A stretch of 64,000 nt of DNA from Gelidibacter sediminis. GTDB lineage: Bacteria; Bacteroidota; Bacteroidia; Flavobacteriales; Flavobacteriaceae. Both the position numbers and the translations under genes were made by a program. Where the stretch lies: NCBI RefSeq assembly GCF_004364975.1, contig NZ_SOBW01000008.1:1389200-1453199 (forward strand), written 5' to 3'. Each line of letters opens with the position of its first letter. Position 1 is the stretch's first letter. The notes below the pieces were generated by a model that worked only from the letters and a program-made list of their open reading frames with translations, was not told the origin of the DNA and did not search any database. Positions 8,802 through 17,266 of the stretch are shown piece after piece.

Positions 8802-8809
8802 CAAAGTTA
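8802..8809 (-). promoter_or_regulatory. -7 promoter element of fabI
   Basis: TAACTTTG on the minus strand, an exact TAnnTTTG 42 bases before the ATG. I could not find a clear TTG at the matching -33 position. Confidence 0.5.
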
Positions 8810-8913
8810 ATAAAACTTTAAACGTATCGCTCTCTTTTGATTTGTAAATCTTCAATTAATTGATTGCTTCCTCCCCTCAAAATGCCCTTTGGATACGACT
8901 TTTACCGAAAATA

Positions 8914-10566
8914 TTAATTCAGTAATTGTTTGGCATGTTCAATGGCCGAAGTCGACATATTTAAGCCTCCTAACATTTGAGCAATCTCTACTACGCGCTC
9001 GTCAGGATTTAAACGTTTTAACTGCGTTTGGGTCACTTCATCAATATCTTCTTTAAACACTTTAAAATGTGTGTCTCCTTTAGCTGCAATTTGAGGCAAA
9101 TGTGTAATCGTAAACACTTGCATGGTCGTACTCATTTGTTGCATAATGGACGCCATTTTATTTGAAATTTCGCCAGATACACCAGTGTCAATTTCATCAA
9201 ACATAATGGTTGGAAGTTGGGTGTAATTGGTTAAAATAGATTTTATGGCCAACATTATTCGAGACAACTCGCCACCGGAGGCTGCTTTTTTCAGTTCATT
9301 TAATTGTCCACCTTTATTAGCAGAGAATAAAAATTTCAACTCATCTTTACCGTTACTTAAAAAAGAATCTGACCTATTTAACTCAACATTAAAGCGGGCA
9401 TTAGGCATCCCTAAGGTATCTAAAAGCACTTCCAACTGTTTGACCAACCCAGGAATAGCTTTTTCTCTATTTGTATGTAATTGCAATGCCAACGTATTGA
9501 GTTGGTTTTCAACAGTCAACATTTCATGCTCCTTATCTTCAATAACTGCGTCCAAATTTTCTGTTACCGCAACATTTTCTTTAAGCGCATTCTTAATTTG
9601 AATCAGATCAGCCACCTCTGCAACAGCATGTTTCTGCAACAAATTGTTAATGATCTGCAATTTTGCATTCACACTGTTCAATCGATTTGGATCAGCCTCA
9701 AGAGTGTCCTGAAGAGCTTCTATTTCAGCAAAAATATCGTCTAGTTCAATTAAACTGCTACCAATCCGATCAGAAACAGATTTGTAATCAGCAGCATAGG
9801 GCGCCAGTTTGGACAATTGATTTTTAACTTCTGTCAGCTGTGTCAATACACCTATTTCTGTATTTCCCAATAGTTCGTGAGTGGCTGTAAGGCGCTCACC
9901 TATTTCTTCAATATTATTTAAGGTTTCATATTCTTCCTCCAAAGCTTCCAATTCACCTTCAACCAAATTGGCATCTTCTAATTCTTTTAATAGAAACAAA
10001 TTATAATCCAATTCTTTTGCAGCTTCAATCTTTTGGTTTTGAAATTTTTTCAGTTCAGATTTTACCCGCTTGAAAGTCTGTAACTGTCTAACGTAATCTT
10101 GTAAAACCGCAGCATTGTTAGCTAGAGCATCTATAACCTGAAATTGGAAATCGTCATTGGTTAATTGTAAGGTTTGATGCTGCGAATGGATATCCAGCAA
10201 CTGTGCTCCTAACACTTGCAAACTATCTAAATTTACTGGGGTATCATTAACAAATGCTCTCGATTTTCCAGATGGCAATATTTCTCTACGGATGATGGTT
10301 TGCGGTTCATAATCTAAATCTTCTGTTTTGAATAGTGCTTTTAGATTGTAGTTGGAGATATCAAAGGTAGCCTCAATAACACATTTTTCTGATGGATTTT
10401 TGACACTACTCAAATCCGCACGTTTGCCTAAAATAAGAGATAATCCTCCTAATAGAATTGATTTACCTGCACCTGTCTCTCCTGTGATAATGGTCAATCC
10501 GTTGTTGAAGTTGACTTGAAGGCTGTCAATTAACGCATAGTTTTTTATAGAGAGAGCTGTAAGCAT
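8914..10566 (-). CDS. recN: DNA repair protein RecN
   Basis: RecN is an SMC-like ATPase that acts early in double-strand-break repair. The N-terminal Walker A is GETGAGKSILLGG. The middle is a long helical coiled-coil region (about 150-380) split by a short hinge. The C-terminal half has the ABC signature GGELSRIMLA and Walker B TIMFDEIDTG, then the switch region ITHLPQIAA. The 550-residue length is normal. It is the last gene of the bamD-rpoZ-coaBC-porD-recN run, 66 bases after the DUF4835 gene. No LexA-type box was recognised nearby. Confidence 0.97.
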   Translation of the reverse strand: MLTALSIKNYALIDSLQVNFNNGLTIITGETGAGKSILLGGLSLILGKRADLSSVKNPSEKCVIEATFDISNYNLKALFKTEDLDYEPQTIIRREILPSGKSRAFVNDTPVNLDSLQVLGAQLLDIHSQHQTLQLTNDDFQFQVIDALANNAAVLQDYVRQLQTFKRVKSELKKFQNQKIEAAKELDYNLFLLKELEDANLVEGELEALEEEYETLNNIEEIGERLTATHELLGNTEIGVLTQLTEVKNQLSKLAPYAADYKSVSDRIGSSLIELDDIFAEIEALQDTLEADPNRLNSVNAKLQIINNLLQKHAVAEVADLIQIKNALKENVAVTENLDAVIEDKEHEMLTVENQLNTLALQLHTNREKAIPGLVKQLEVLLDTLGMPNARFNVELNRSDSFLSNGKDELKFLFSANKGGQLNELKKAASGGELSRIMLAIKSILTNYTQLPTIMFDEIDTGVSGEISNKMASIMQQMSTTMQVFTITHLPQIAAKGDTHFKVFKEDIDEVTQTQLKRLNPDERVVEIAQMLGGLNMSTSAIEHAKQLLN

Positions 10567-10632
10567 TGTTAGGATTTGAATTTTGCTAATATAGAAATAA
10601 AATATGACGGCAATCTGAGCTAATCACTTAGA

Positions 10633-11520
10633 CTAGAATTTAATTTCGCGCCATTTTGCAGCGTGCATAGGCGCTACCTTATTAAGAATATCTTTAACGT
10701 CTGTAATGTTGACTTTTGGGCCATCACTGAAAATATCAAGAATTTCATTGGCTTTGGCATCAAAAAATACACGCATTAAAAAAGAATTTGGTCGTCTACT
10801 GTTCATTGTTGACAAATCATCAAAAACATCAGCAATAGTTTCTTTTGCTTTTTTATCATTCTCGGCCATGACATCCAATCCTTTTCGATGGTAGTTATAC
10901 ATCACCGTTCTAAATTCCTTGAAGGTTGGAGAGAGCACATTATCAATCAGGGCAAACCTTGATTGCTGGCCATCTTCCAATTTCCACCCTTTAAAATTAC
11001 CTTGTTGAGAATAATTGGTAATGGTTTGCGCCTGTTTGTAATATGGATCGCCACCATTCAGCTCGAAGGTGTCTGCGTCCAATCCTAAAATCATAAAAAC
11101 ATGATATGCCAAAACGGACACGAGGTTAGATTCAAATTGTGTGGGATTATACACGAGATTTTGAAACTCTAAATATTGAAACGTAAAATTCCTATCGTTA
11201 AAGTTGTATACTGGTGTATTGTACGAAGAGTTAAAAACAGGTCTTGACGACTGCACCTGAATGGTAGCCTGAAACGAATCACTGTTATAATCTACCACAT
11301 TAATCACCATACTGCAATCAATACGCTCTTGTGGACCATACGTTTTATTAGTCCATTGCGTATTATTGATAAACTCTGTTAATTGACGTTCTAAGGTTTT
11401 AAAAACCTGCACATTTTCATTACCTGTTTGTTGCGCATTAACCACCAAATTACAATTCAATTCTTGCGAAAACATGAATGAAGTGCAGCACAAAAAGAAT
11501 ATACAAAGAAATTTATGCAT
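10633..11520 (-). CDS. DUF4835 family secreted protein (PorD-like)
   Basis: This is a 295-residue protein with a clear signal peptide (MHKFLCIFFLCCTSFMFSQ) and a mature part starting ELNCNLVVNAQQ. This N-terminus and the position between coaBC and recN are the hallmarks of the DUF4835 family of Bacteroidota. Proteins of this family have been linked to type IX secretion under the name PorD. I take that name from memory of family annotation rather than from any motif seen here. Its start overlaps the end of coaBC by 8 bases, so the two are probably translated in a coupled way. T9SS cargo genes occur elsewhere in this window (58.0 kb), which agrees with a working T9SS. Confidence 0.85.
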   Translation of the reverse strand: MHKFLCIFFLCCTSFMFSQELNCNLVVNAQQTGNENVQVFKTLERQLTEFINNTQWTNKTYGPQERIDCSMVINVVDYNSDSFQATIQVQSSRPVFNSSYNTPVYNFNDRNFTFQYLEFQNLVYNPTQFESNLVSVLAYHVFMILGLDADTFELNGGDPYYKQAQTITNYSQQGNFKGWKLEDGQQSRFALIDNVLSPTFKEFRTVMYNYHRKGLDVMAENDKKAKETIADVFDDLSTMNSRRPNSFLMRVFFDAKANEILDIFSDGPKVNITDVKDILNKVAPMHAAKWREIKF

Positions 11521-12724
11521 GGATTTGCTTTATAATTTGATTCATTAAATCTGCAGCGACGTCTTCTTTAGATTTTAAGTCGTGCTCAATGATGTCTTGT
11601 CCGTCAGTTATAAATGTAACCTTATTTGTGGCCCCTCCAAAACCAGCGCCATCATCATTTAACGAATTTAATACAATTAAATTTAAATTCTTCGCTTTTA
11701 ATTTTCCTTTTGCATTTTCCAATTCGTTATTAGTTTCCAATGCAAAACCAACCAGAAATTGATGTTTCTTAATCTGCCCTAAGGATTTGAGTATGTCTTG
11801 GGTTTTCTCCATTTCAATAGTGAATGAGTCCGCCTGTTTCTTAATTTTTATATCAGACACATGCTTCGGTCTATAATCTGCTACTGCTGCCGAAAGAATA
11901 GCAATATCTACATACTCGAAATGCTCATGCACCGCAGCATACATTTGTGCGGCGCTCACCACTTTAATGACTTTTATAAGACTGTGTGACACGGTTTCGT
12001 GTGATGGTCCCGAAACTAAAATAACCTCAGCTCCTAAATTAGCGGACGCCTTGGCAATTTCGAATCCCATTTTTCCACTAGAATGATTCCCTATAAAACG
12101 GACGGGATCAATAGCTTCAAAAGTTGGACCTGCAGTAATTAGAACTGTTTTTCCTTTAAGCGGTAATTGATCTAAAACGTCTTGCTCAATAAAAGAGACT
12201 ATATCTTCAGGCTCTGCCATACGGCCCTCTCCTACCAATCCACTTGCCAGTTCGCCACTGGTAGCAGGGATCATGGTATTTCCAAAACTTTTAAGAATGT
12301 CAAAAGATGATTTAGTACTCTGATGTTTATACATATCCAAGTCCATTGCAGGCGCAAAATACACCGGGCATTTAGCGGATAGATAAGTGGCCATCAACAA
12401 ATTATCGCACACCCCATTGGCCATTTTAGCCATAGTATTTGCAGTAGCTGGTGCAATCACAAAAAGATCCGCCCATAACCCCAATTCGACGTGGTTATTC
12501 CAGGTACCATTTTCATCATCGTCATTGACAAATGAAGAGAAAACAGGGTTTTTAGATAAGGTAGAAAGTGTTAAAGGTGTAATGAAGTCTTTAGAAGCAG
12601 GCGTCATCACAACCTTTACGTGTGCGCCTGCTTTTATAAATAACCTAACTAGGTTTGCTGTTTTATAAGCAGCAATACCGGCACTAATGCCTAGGAGTAT
12701 ATGTTTGCCGCTTAAAATTGACAT
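11513..12724 (-). CDS. coaBC: Bifunctional phosphopantothenoylcysteine decarboxylase/phosphopantothenate-cysteine ligase CoaBC
   Basis: CoaBC carries out steps two and three of coenzyme A synthesis. The N-terminal CoaC flavoprotein domain (about 1-180) contains GISAGIAAYK, the catalytic histidine in NNHVELG, and the FMN-site PATANTMAKMANG. The CoaB ligase domain follows from about 185, beginning VLITAGPT and with the conserved NHSSGKMG and AAVADYRP motifs. The 403-residue length matches a fused enzyme. It lies 5 bases after rpoZ and overlaps the DUF4835 gene by 8 bases. Confidence 0.97.
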   Translation of the reverse strand: MSILSGKHILLGISAGIAAYKTANLVRLFIKAGAHVKVVMTPASKDFITPLTLSTLSKNPVFSSFVNDDDENGTWNNHVELGLWADLFVIAPATANTMAKMANGVCDNLLMATYLSAKCPVYFAPAMDLDMYKHQSTKSSFDILKSFGNTMIPATSGELASGLVGEGRMAEPEDIVSFIEQDVLDQLPLKGKTVLITAGPTFEAIDPVRFIGNHSSGKMGFEIAKASANLGAEVILVSGPSHETVSHSLIKVIKVVSAAQMYAAVHEHFEYVDIAILSAAVADYRPKHVSDIKIKKQADSFTIEMEKTQDILKSLGQIKKHQFLVGFALETNNELENAKGKLKAKNLNLIVLNSLNDDGAGFGGATNKVTFITDGQDIIEHDLKSKEDVAADLMNQIIKQIHA

Positions 12725-12729
12725 CTTAA

Positions 12730-13062
12730 TTATGCTTCTGTAATGTCGTCTTCAGTATTTCTGAAATAGATTTTATCATCTAACCATTCTTGCACAGCAA
12801 GCGCGTGCGGTTTTGGCAATTTTTCATAAAATTTAGACACTTCAATTTGTTCTTTGTTTTCAAAGATTTCTTCAAGGCTATCATTGTAAGTTGCGAATTC
12901 TTCCAACTTATCAACAAGTTCTCTACGGATGTCTGTATTGATTTGTTCCGCTCTTCTTGAGATGACAGAGATGGCCTCATAGATGTTTCCGGTTGGCGCA
13001 TCAATTTCATTACGGTTGTAAGTTATAGAACTTACTGGAGCATTTGTCTTTTTTAAATCCAT
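12730..13062 (-). CDS. rpoZ: DNA-directed RNA polymerase omega subunit, Bacteroidota type
   Basis: This is a 110-residue protein matching the divergent omega subunit of Bacteroidota. The core GNIYEAISVISRRAEQIN corresponds to the conserved omega helix that clamps the beta-prime C-terminus. The C-terminal extension (LPKPHALAVQEWLDD and onward) is characteristic of this phylum. It sits between bamD (13 bases upstream) and coaBC (5 bases downstream), which is the standard gene order and supports the call. Confidence 0.93.
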   Translation of the reverse strand: MDLKKTNAPVSSITYNRNEIDAPTGNIYEAISVISRRAEQINTDIRRELVDKLEEFATYNDSLEEIFENKEQIEVSKFYEKLPKPHALAVQEWLDDKIYFRNTEDDITEA

Positions 13063-13075
13063 CGTATATATAAAA

Positions 13076-13891
13076 TTAACTTTGTGTATTATAGGTTTGA
13101 ATTGCTGCCTGCAATTCTTTATTCATTTTTTCAGCTTCAGCGCTGTACTTAGATTCTGGATATGCTTTGTTAAAAGCGTTGTAATATTTTGCGGCAATAT
13201 CCAAACGCTCTTTACGCTTGTATTCAACACTGTTGATTCCTAATTTAAAAGCAGAATCAAATCGGTAATACATTGCATCTTCTCGAAAACTTGTTCCTGG
13301 GTATTCTACTAGAAAATTATCGAAAGCCTTAATGGACGCTTCGTAATCTTCAGATTCAAAATTGGCAATTTGATTGTAAAGCTTGGCAATTTCAAAAGCT
13401 TTCTTTTCCAATTTATAATCCAATTCCTTAATTAATGAATTTGCTTCTGGCAGGTACTCAGAATCTGGGTATTTATTAATAAACAATTGCAATTTTTCAA
13501 TTGCAACTTTAGTTTCTTTTTGCTCTTTACTATAAACCGGAGACAGTTTGTAAAAGCTTTTAGCCGCTAAAAACAAAGCTTCTTCAGCCTTCTCACTTTT
13601 GGGATATTGACTTTCAAAACGCTCAAAGTGATATCCTGCAAGATAATAATCCCTCATGTTGTAAAATGAGTTCGAGTACATATATATCAACTTCTCAGCT
13701 TGTGGTTTTCCTCTGTATTGCGGAACGATTTGTGCAAATAATCTGTTGGCTTTGCCATATTTTCCAGCATCATATAATTCGGTACCCATTTTAAATTTTG
13801 TGGCAATATCTTCAGATTTCAAGGCCTTTTGATATTCGCTACATGAGGAAAATAATACTGTGATCAATAAAATATAACAAATGTTCTTCAT
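13076..13891 (-). CDS. bamD: Outer membrane assembly lipoprotein BamD
   Basis: BamD is the essential lipoprotein partner of BamA in outer-membrane beta-barrel assembly. The chosen start (M at 13891) gives a lipoprotein signal MKNICYILLITVLFSSC with the lipobox LFSSC. An ATG at 13948 would add 19 residues that spoil the signal, so I reject it. The mature protein has tetratricopeptide-like helical repeats, including KYGKANRLFAQIVP, DYYLAGYHFERF and YEASIKAFDNFL. Length is 271 residues, normal for the family. It is the first gene of a five-gene operon ending with recN and has its own promoter at 13997-14030. Confidence 0.93.
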   Translation of the reverse strand: MKNICYILLITVLFSSCSEYQKALKSEDIATKFKMGTELYDAGKYGKANRLFAQIVPQYRGKPQAEKLIYMYSNSFYNMRDYYLAGYHFERFESQYPKSEKAEEALFLAAKSFYKLSPVYSKEQKETKVAIEKLQLFINKYPDSEYLPEANSLIKELDYKLEKKAFEIAKLYNQIANFESEDYEASIKAFDNFLVEYPGTSFREDAMYYRFDSAFKLGINSVEYKRKERLDIAAKYYNAFNKAYPESKYSAEAEKMNKELQAAIQTYNTQS

Positions 13892-13996
13892 CCAATAAAT
13901 GTGCTTATCTGTATTTTTAAAATGTACTACCTGATTCAATGTGTTCATAAAATAGAATTATGTTTCAACGGTACTTCGACATTTTTAAACAGAATG

Positions 13997-14030
13997 CAAA
14001 AGTACACATTTATAACGTATAATAAAACAA
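13997..14030 (-). promoter_or_regulatory. Promoter of the bamD-rpoZ-coaBC-porD-recN operon
   Basis: Minus-strand TACTTTTG (14004 to 13997), an exact TAnnTTTG, with TTG 23 bases upstream (plus-strand CAA at 14028-14030). It lies about 106 bases upstream of the bamD start. Confidence 0.65.
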
Positions 14031-14102
14031 AAAAATTTAAGCTAAAATAAGGGTTGAATTCACGCAAGCCGGACGTTTAAGTATAATTTAACGTTTCTCG
14101 TA

Positions 14103-14981
14103 CTAATTAAGTTGTGCAACACTTTTCTTAATTTTTAATTTCAGTGCATCAGAAGCGACAACTAGCGGCAACCTCACTGTATCTCTGGATAAGTTTAGCG
14201 CCTCAAACACCGCTTTAATACCTGCTGGATTGTTTTCCTCAAATATTTGGGACGTAACCTCCATGAATTTAAAATGAATTGGATAGGCTTCCTTGGCATT
14301 TCCTTGTAATCCTAGGCGGATCATATGTGAAAAATCTTTAGGAAAAGCTTGCCCTAATACCGAGATAACACCTGCACCACCAGCCAGGACTACGCCTAAA
14401 GCCAAATCATCATCGCCTGAAATAATTAAAAAGTCTTCAGGTTTAGCTTTTAAAAGTTGCAAATACTGTCCTATATTATTTCCTGCTTCTTTAATTCCGA
14501 TAATATTTTTAAAATCATTGGCTAAGCGTAAGGTTGTAGTTGGCAACATATTAACCATCGTTCTCCCTGGCACGTTATACAATATGATAGGTTTAGGTGA
14601 TACAGCTGCAATAGCTTTAAAATGTTGGTAAATTCCTTCTTGTGTTGGTTTCGTGTAATATGGGGCTACTGATAGGATGGCATCTATCCCGTCAAAATCT
14701 GTCGTTTCAATTTCTTCAATAATAGCTCCAGTATTACTGCCTCCAATACCAAGAACCAACGGAACCCTTCCATTGGTAGCATTCTTTATAGTTGCTGTCA
14801 CATCTTTCTTTTCCTGTTTCGAGAGCGTCACACTTTCTGCAGTGGTTCCACAAATGACCAAATACTCTGTACCATTGTCAATATTGTAATTAACAATTGT
14901 AGCAAGCGCATCATGATCAATACTCAAATCAGAATTGAACGGTGTAATCAAGGCTACACCGGTTCCAAGAAATTTTGTCAT
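14103..14981 (-). CDS. dapA: 4-hydroxy-tetrahydrodipicolinate synthase DapA
   Basis: DapA condenses pyruvate with aspartate semialdehyde, the first committed step of lysine and diaminopimelate synthesis. It is a TIM barrel with the Schiff-base lysine K164 in IIGIKEAG, the proton-relay tyrosine Y135 (ILYNVPGR) and threonines T46-T47 (CGTTAES). Length 292 is normal. The ATG overlaps the stop of the DUF6913 gene by one base. DapF, the later pathway enzyme, is encoded at 35.7 kb in this window. Confidence 0.97.
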   Translation of the reverse strand: MTKFLGTGVALITPFNSDLSIDHDALATIVNYNIDNGTEYLVICGTTAESVTLSKQEKKDVTATIKNATNGRVPLVLGIGGSNTGAIIEEIETTDFDGIDAILSVAPYYTKPTQEGIYQHFKAIAAVSPKPIILYNVPGRTMVNMLPTTTLRLANDFKNIIGIKEAGNNIGQYLQLLKAKPEDFLIISGDDDLALGVVLAGGAGVISVLGQAFPKDFSHMIRLGLQGNAKEAYPIHFKFMEVTSQIFEENNPAGIKAVFEALNLSRDTVRLPLVVASDALKLKIKKSVAQLN

Positions 14982-15499
14982 TATATTTTATTTAATATGG
15001 TTAAGTACTTTTGTAGTTCTGTTTTAAATAAATCAAACTGGTGTGTAGTGACATCCAGAATAAAATCATAGAGTCTGTCATCAACATTTGAAAGTCCAAT
15101 TCTGAAATTTGCTTTAGATACTGCAGTAGTCAATTTTAATTCTAAAGCATCATTGTTATAGAAACTGATTAAGGCGTCAAATTTGGTATCTAAAAAAGAT
15201 TGAAGTTCAGCATGTTTAATGCCTCCATTCCAACCAAAATCCTTTTTGCTGAAATAATTACCCCACAATTTTTCAGTCTTTTTCTCATCCTCAACAAAAA
15301 TGATGATTTTAATTTTGGGCAATTGCACCCCCAATTCATTAAAATAATTTTTAAATGCTTCAGCGTCAGAAAACTCGCGTGCATCAAGGATAACCCCTAC
15401 TGATTCCAATTTTTTATCGCTAATTGCAACGTTCTTAGAATTTAACAGTCTGTTGGTGTATTTTTGAATGGATTTTGTCCTAAATGCCTTTAAAATCAT
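14981..15499 (-). CDS. DUF6913 family protein, function unknown
   Basis: This is a 172-residue soluble protein without a signal peptide. The pattern is alternating strands and helices: VGVILDAREF, KIKIIIFVED, LISFYNND and FRIGLSN. Position directly upstream of dapA (one-base overlap) and divergent from a 5'-nucleotidase gene is conserved in flavobacteria as far as I recall. The family name is recalled, not derived, and no catalytic motif is visible. Its ATG lies about 16 bases from a minus-strand TACCTTTG element, so its leader is only a few bases long. Confidence 0.75.
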   Translation of the reverse strand: MILKAFRTKSIQKYTNRLLNSKNVAISDKKLESVGVILDAREFSDAEAFKNYFNELGVQLPKIKIIIFVEDEKKTEKLWGNYFSKKDFGWNGGIKHAELQSFLDTKFDALISFYNNDALELKLTTAVSKANFRIGLSNVDDRLYDFILDVTTHQFDLFKTELQKYLTILNKI

Positions 15500-15500
15500 T

Positions 15501-15508
15501 TACTTTTG
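15501..15508 (+). promoter_or_regulatory. -7 promoter element of the 5'-nucleotidase genes
   Basis: TACTTTTG, an exact TAnnTTTG, with a TTG 23 bases upstream at 15475-15477. It drives the lipoprotein gene starting at 15567 and overlaps the initiation region of the divergent DUF6913-dapA promoter. Confidence 0.65.
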
Positions 15509-15514
15509 TTTTCA

Positions 15515-15522
15515 CAAAGGTA
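15515..15522 (-). promoter_or_regulatory. -7 promoter element of DUF6913-dapA
   Basis: Minus-strand TACCTTTG (15522 to 15515), an exact TAnnTTTG, 15 bases before the ATG at 15499. No good TTG lies at the usual -33 distance. It sits only 6 bases from the oppositely directed plus-strand element. Confidence 0.55.
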
Positions 15523-15566
15523 CTAAACACGCTACATTTATCTATAATCATTTGACAAGTTATTCA

Positions 15567-16325
15567 ATGAAATTTAAAAACTTTTTATTGGTTTTGGGAC
15601 TTCTATTAAGCGTCTCCTGTAAAACACCAACTGATATATTCAAAATTGAAGCTAAAAATGTAAATATTAATGATAGTCTACAAGCTGACGCCAGCATCGA
15701 AAGCTTCATTAAGCCGTACAGAGAACACATTACGAAAGATTTGGATAGCGTTTTAGGTTATGCCGTGGACACTTATTCTAAAACTGACGGCCATTTAAAT
15801 ACCGCTATTGGAAATCTTATGGCAGATGTGGTTCTTCAAGAAGCTGACCCTGTGTTTTTTAAGAAAACAGGAGAACACATTGACTTTGTATTGTTGAATC
15901 ATGGTGGCATCCGCTCTATTATTTCTAAAGGACCAATTACAAAAAGAACCGCTTATGAAATTATGCCTTTTGAGAATTCAATTGTTGTTTCAAAATTACC
16001 AGGTGCACAGATCCAAGAATTATTGGAGTATCTATCTAAAGCCAAACGCGCACATCCTATTTCTAAATTAAAAATAGTTTTGGATAAAGATGCCAGGGTG
16101 GTAAAAAGTACTGTGAATAACACGCCTATAGATTTCAATAAAACCTATTATATTGCCACTAATGATTACCTCATTAATGGTGGCGATGGCATGGACTTTT
16201 TTAAAGGTAGTGAAGAGGTCATTATTTTAGACTACAAGATTAGAAACGCACTCATTGATTATTTTATGAAAACTGACACTATAAATCCTGTGGCCGACGA
16301 CCGATTTATACAGTTAAACGATTAG
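15567..16325 (+). CDS. 5'-nucleotidase C-terminal domain lipoprotein
   Basis: The product is a 252-residue lipoprotein (MKFKNFLLVLGLLLSVSC, lipobox cysteine C18). It consists only of the C-terminal substrate-binding domain of UshA-type 5'-nucleotidases. Recognisable family stretches are LGYAVDTYSK, TAIGNLMADV, HGGIRSII, YEIMPFENSI and TNDYLINGGDGM. The start at 15567 is chosen because the upstream frame (from 15468) would put 33 non-signal residues ahead and would begin before the promoter. The catalytic metallophosphatase half is encoded by the next gene, 29 bases downstream, so the usual single enzyme is split, with the halves in reversed order. Confidence 0.92.
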   Translation: MKFKNFLLVLGLLLSVSCKTPTDIFKIEAKNVNINDSLQADASIESFIKPYREHITKDLDSVLGYAVDTYSKTDGHLNTAIGNLMADVVLQEADPVFFKKTGEHIDFVLLNHGGIRSIISKGPITKRTAYEIMPFENSIVVSKLPGAQIQELLEYLSKAKRAHPISKLKIVLDKDARVVKSTVNNTPIDFNKTYYIATNDYLINGGDGMDFFKGSEEVIILDYKIRNALIDYFMKTDTINPVADDRFIQLND

Positions 16326-16354
16326 CTCCCATATTGTAAGTAAAATGTAAAATT

Positions 16355-17266
16355 ATGAAAAGAAGAGAATTTATTCAGCAAACAACTGCTGCTTCCGCTT
16401 TGATAGGTTTGGGAGGAATAGGTCTGCAATCATTTACTAGTCCTCCTAAAAAGATTACTATTTTACATACCAATGATGTGCATAGTCATATAGACGCCTT
16501 CGGACCAGAAAATGGACGAAACCCTAACCAAGGTGGTGTTGCAAGACGGGCTACTCTAATAGAAAGCATCAGATCTGAAAATCCGCATACCTTATTATTG
16601 GATGCAGGCGACATTTTTCAAGGCACGCCATATTTTAACTACTATGGTGGCGAATTGGAATTTAAACTTATGAGCATGCTTAAATATGACGCTGCCACCA
16701 TAGGCAATCATGATTTTGATAATGGATTGGACGGCCTCTATGCCCAATTACCGCACGCTAAATTTGATTTTGTAAGTGCCAATTATGATTTCTCAAATAC
16801 GATAATGGACAGCCATTCTAAACCCTATAAGACTTTTGTGAAAAACGGTATTAAAATAGGCGTTTTTGGCTTAGGAATTGAACTTGCAGGTCTAGTTGAT
16901 AAACAAATGTATAAAGAAACGGTTTATCTTGACCCTCTTGAAATTGCCCAAGACATGTCGCGATTATTAAAGGAAAATGAAAAATGTGATTTAATAATTT
17001 GCCTGTCGCATTTAGGATATAATTATAGAAACAACGATCAGAAGCCAAGTGATCTTTCATTGGCAAAGCAAAGTAAGGATATTGATCTATTTATTGGTGG
17101 CCACACCCATACCTTTCTTCCAAAGCCAACCATAGTTAAAAACAGCATTGGCAAAAACGTTCTGGTAAATCAGGTGGGTTGTTTTGGAATTAATCTCGGT
17201 AAAATTGATTTCTATTTTGATCGTGCTAAGAACAAATCGGCCGAAGGCACATCAATTTTAATCTAA
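16355..17266 (+). CDS. 5'-nucleotidase metallophosphatase domain protein, likely Tat-exported
   Basis: The product is a 303-residue calcineurin-like phosphoesterase. The N-terminus MKRREFIQQ followed by a small hydrophobic stretch looks like a twin-arginine signal. All di-metal motifs are present: HTNDVHSH, DAGDIFQG, GNHDFDNG, LSHLGY and GGHTHTF. It ends where the substrate-binding domain of UshA would begin. That domain is the preceding gene, so the two proteins probably act together outside the inner membrane on nucleotides or related phosphates. The gene converges with a minus-strand membrane-protein gene and overlaps it by 4 bases, with no terminator hairpin between them. Confidence 0.94.
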   Translation: MKRREFIQQTTAASALIGLGGIGLQSFTSPPKKITILHTNDVHSHIDAFGPENGRNPNQGGVARRATLIESIRSENPHTLLLDAGDIFQGTPYFNYYGGELEFKLMSMLKYDAATIGNHDFDNGLDGLYAQLPHAKFDFVSANYDFSNTIMDSHSKPYKTFVKNGIKIGVFGLGIELAGLVDKQMYKETVYLDPLEIAQDMSRLLKENEKCDLIICLSHLGYNYRNNDQKPSDLSLAKQSKDIDLFIGGHTHTFLPKPTIVKNSIGKNVLVNQVGCFGINLGKIDFYFDRAKNKSAEGTSILI

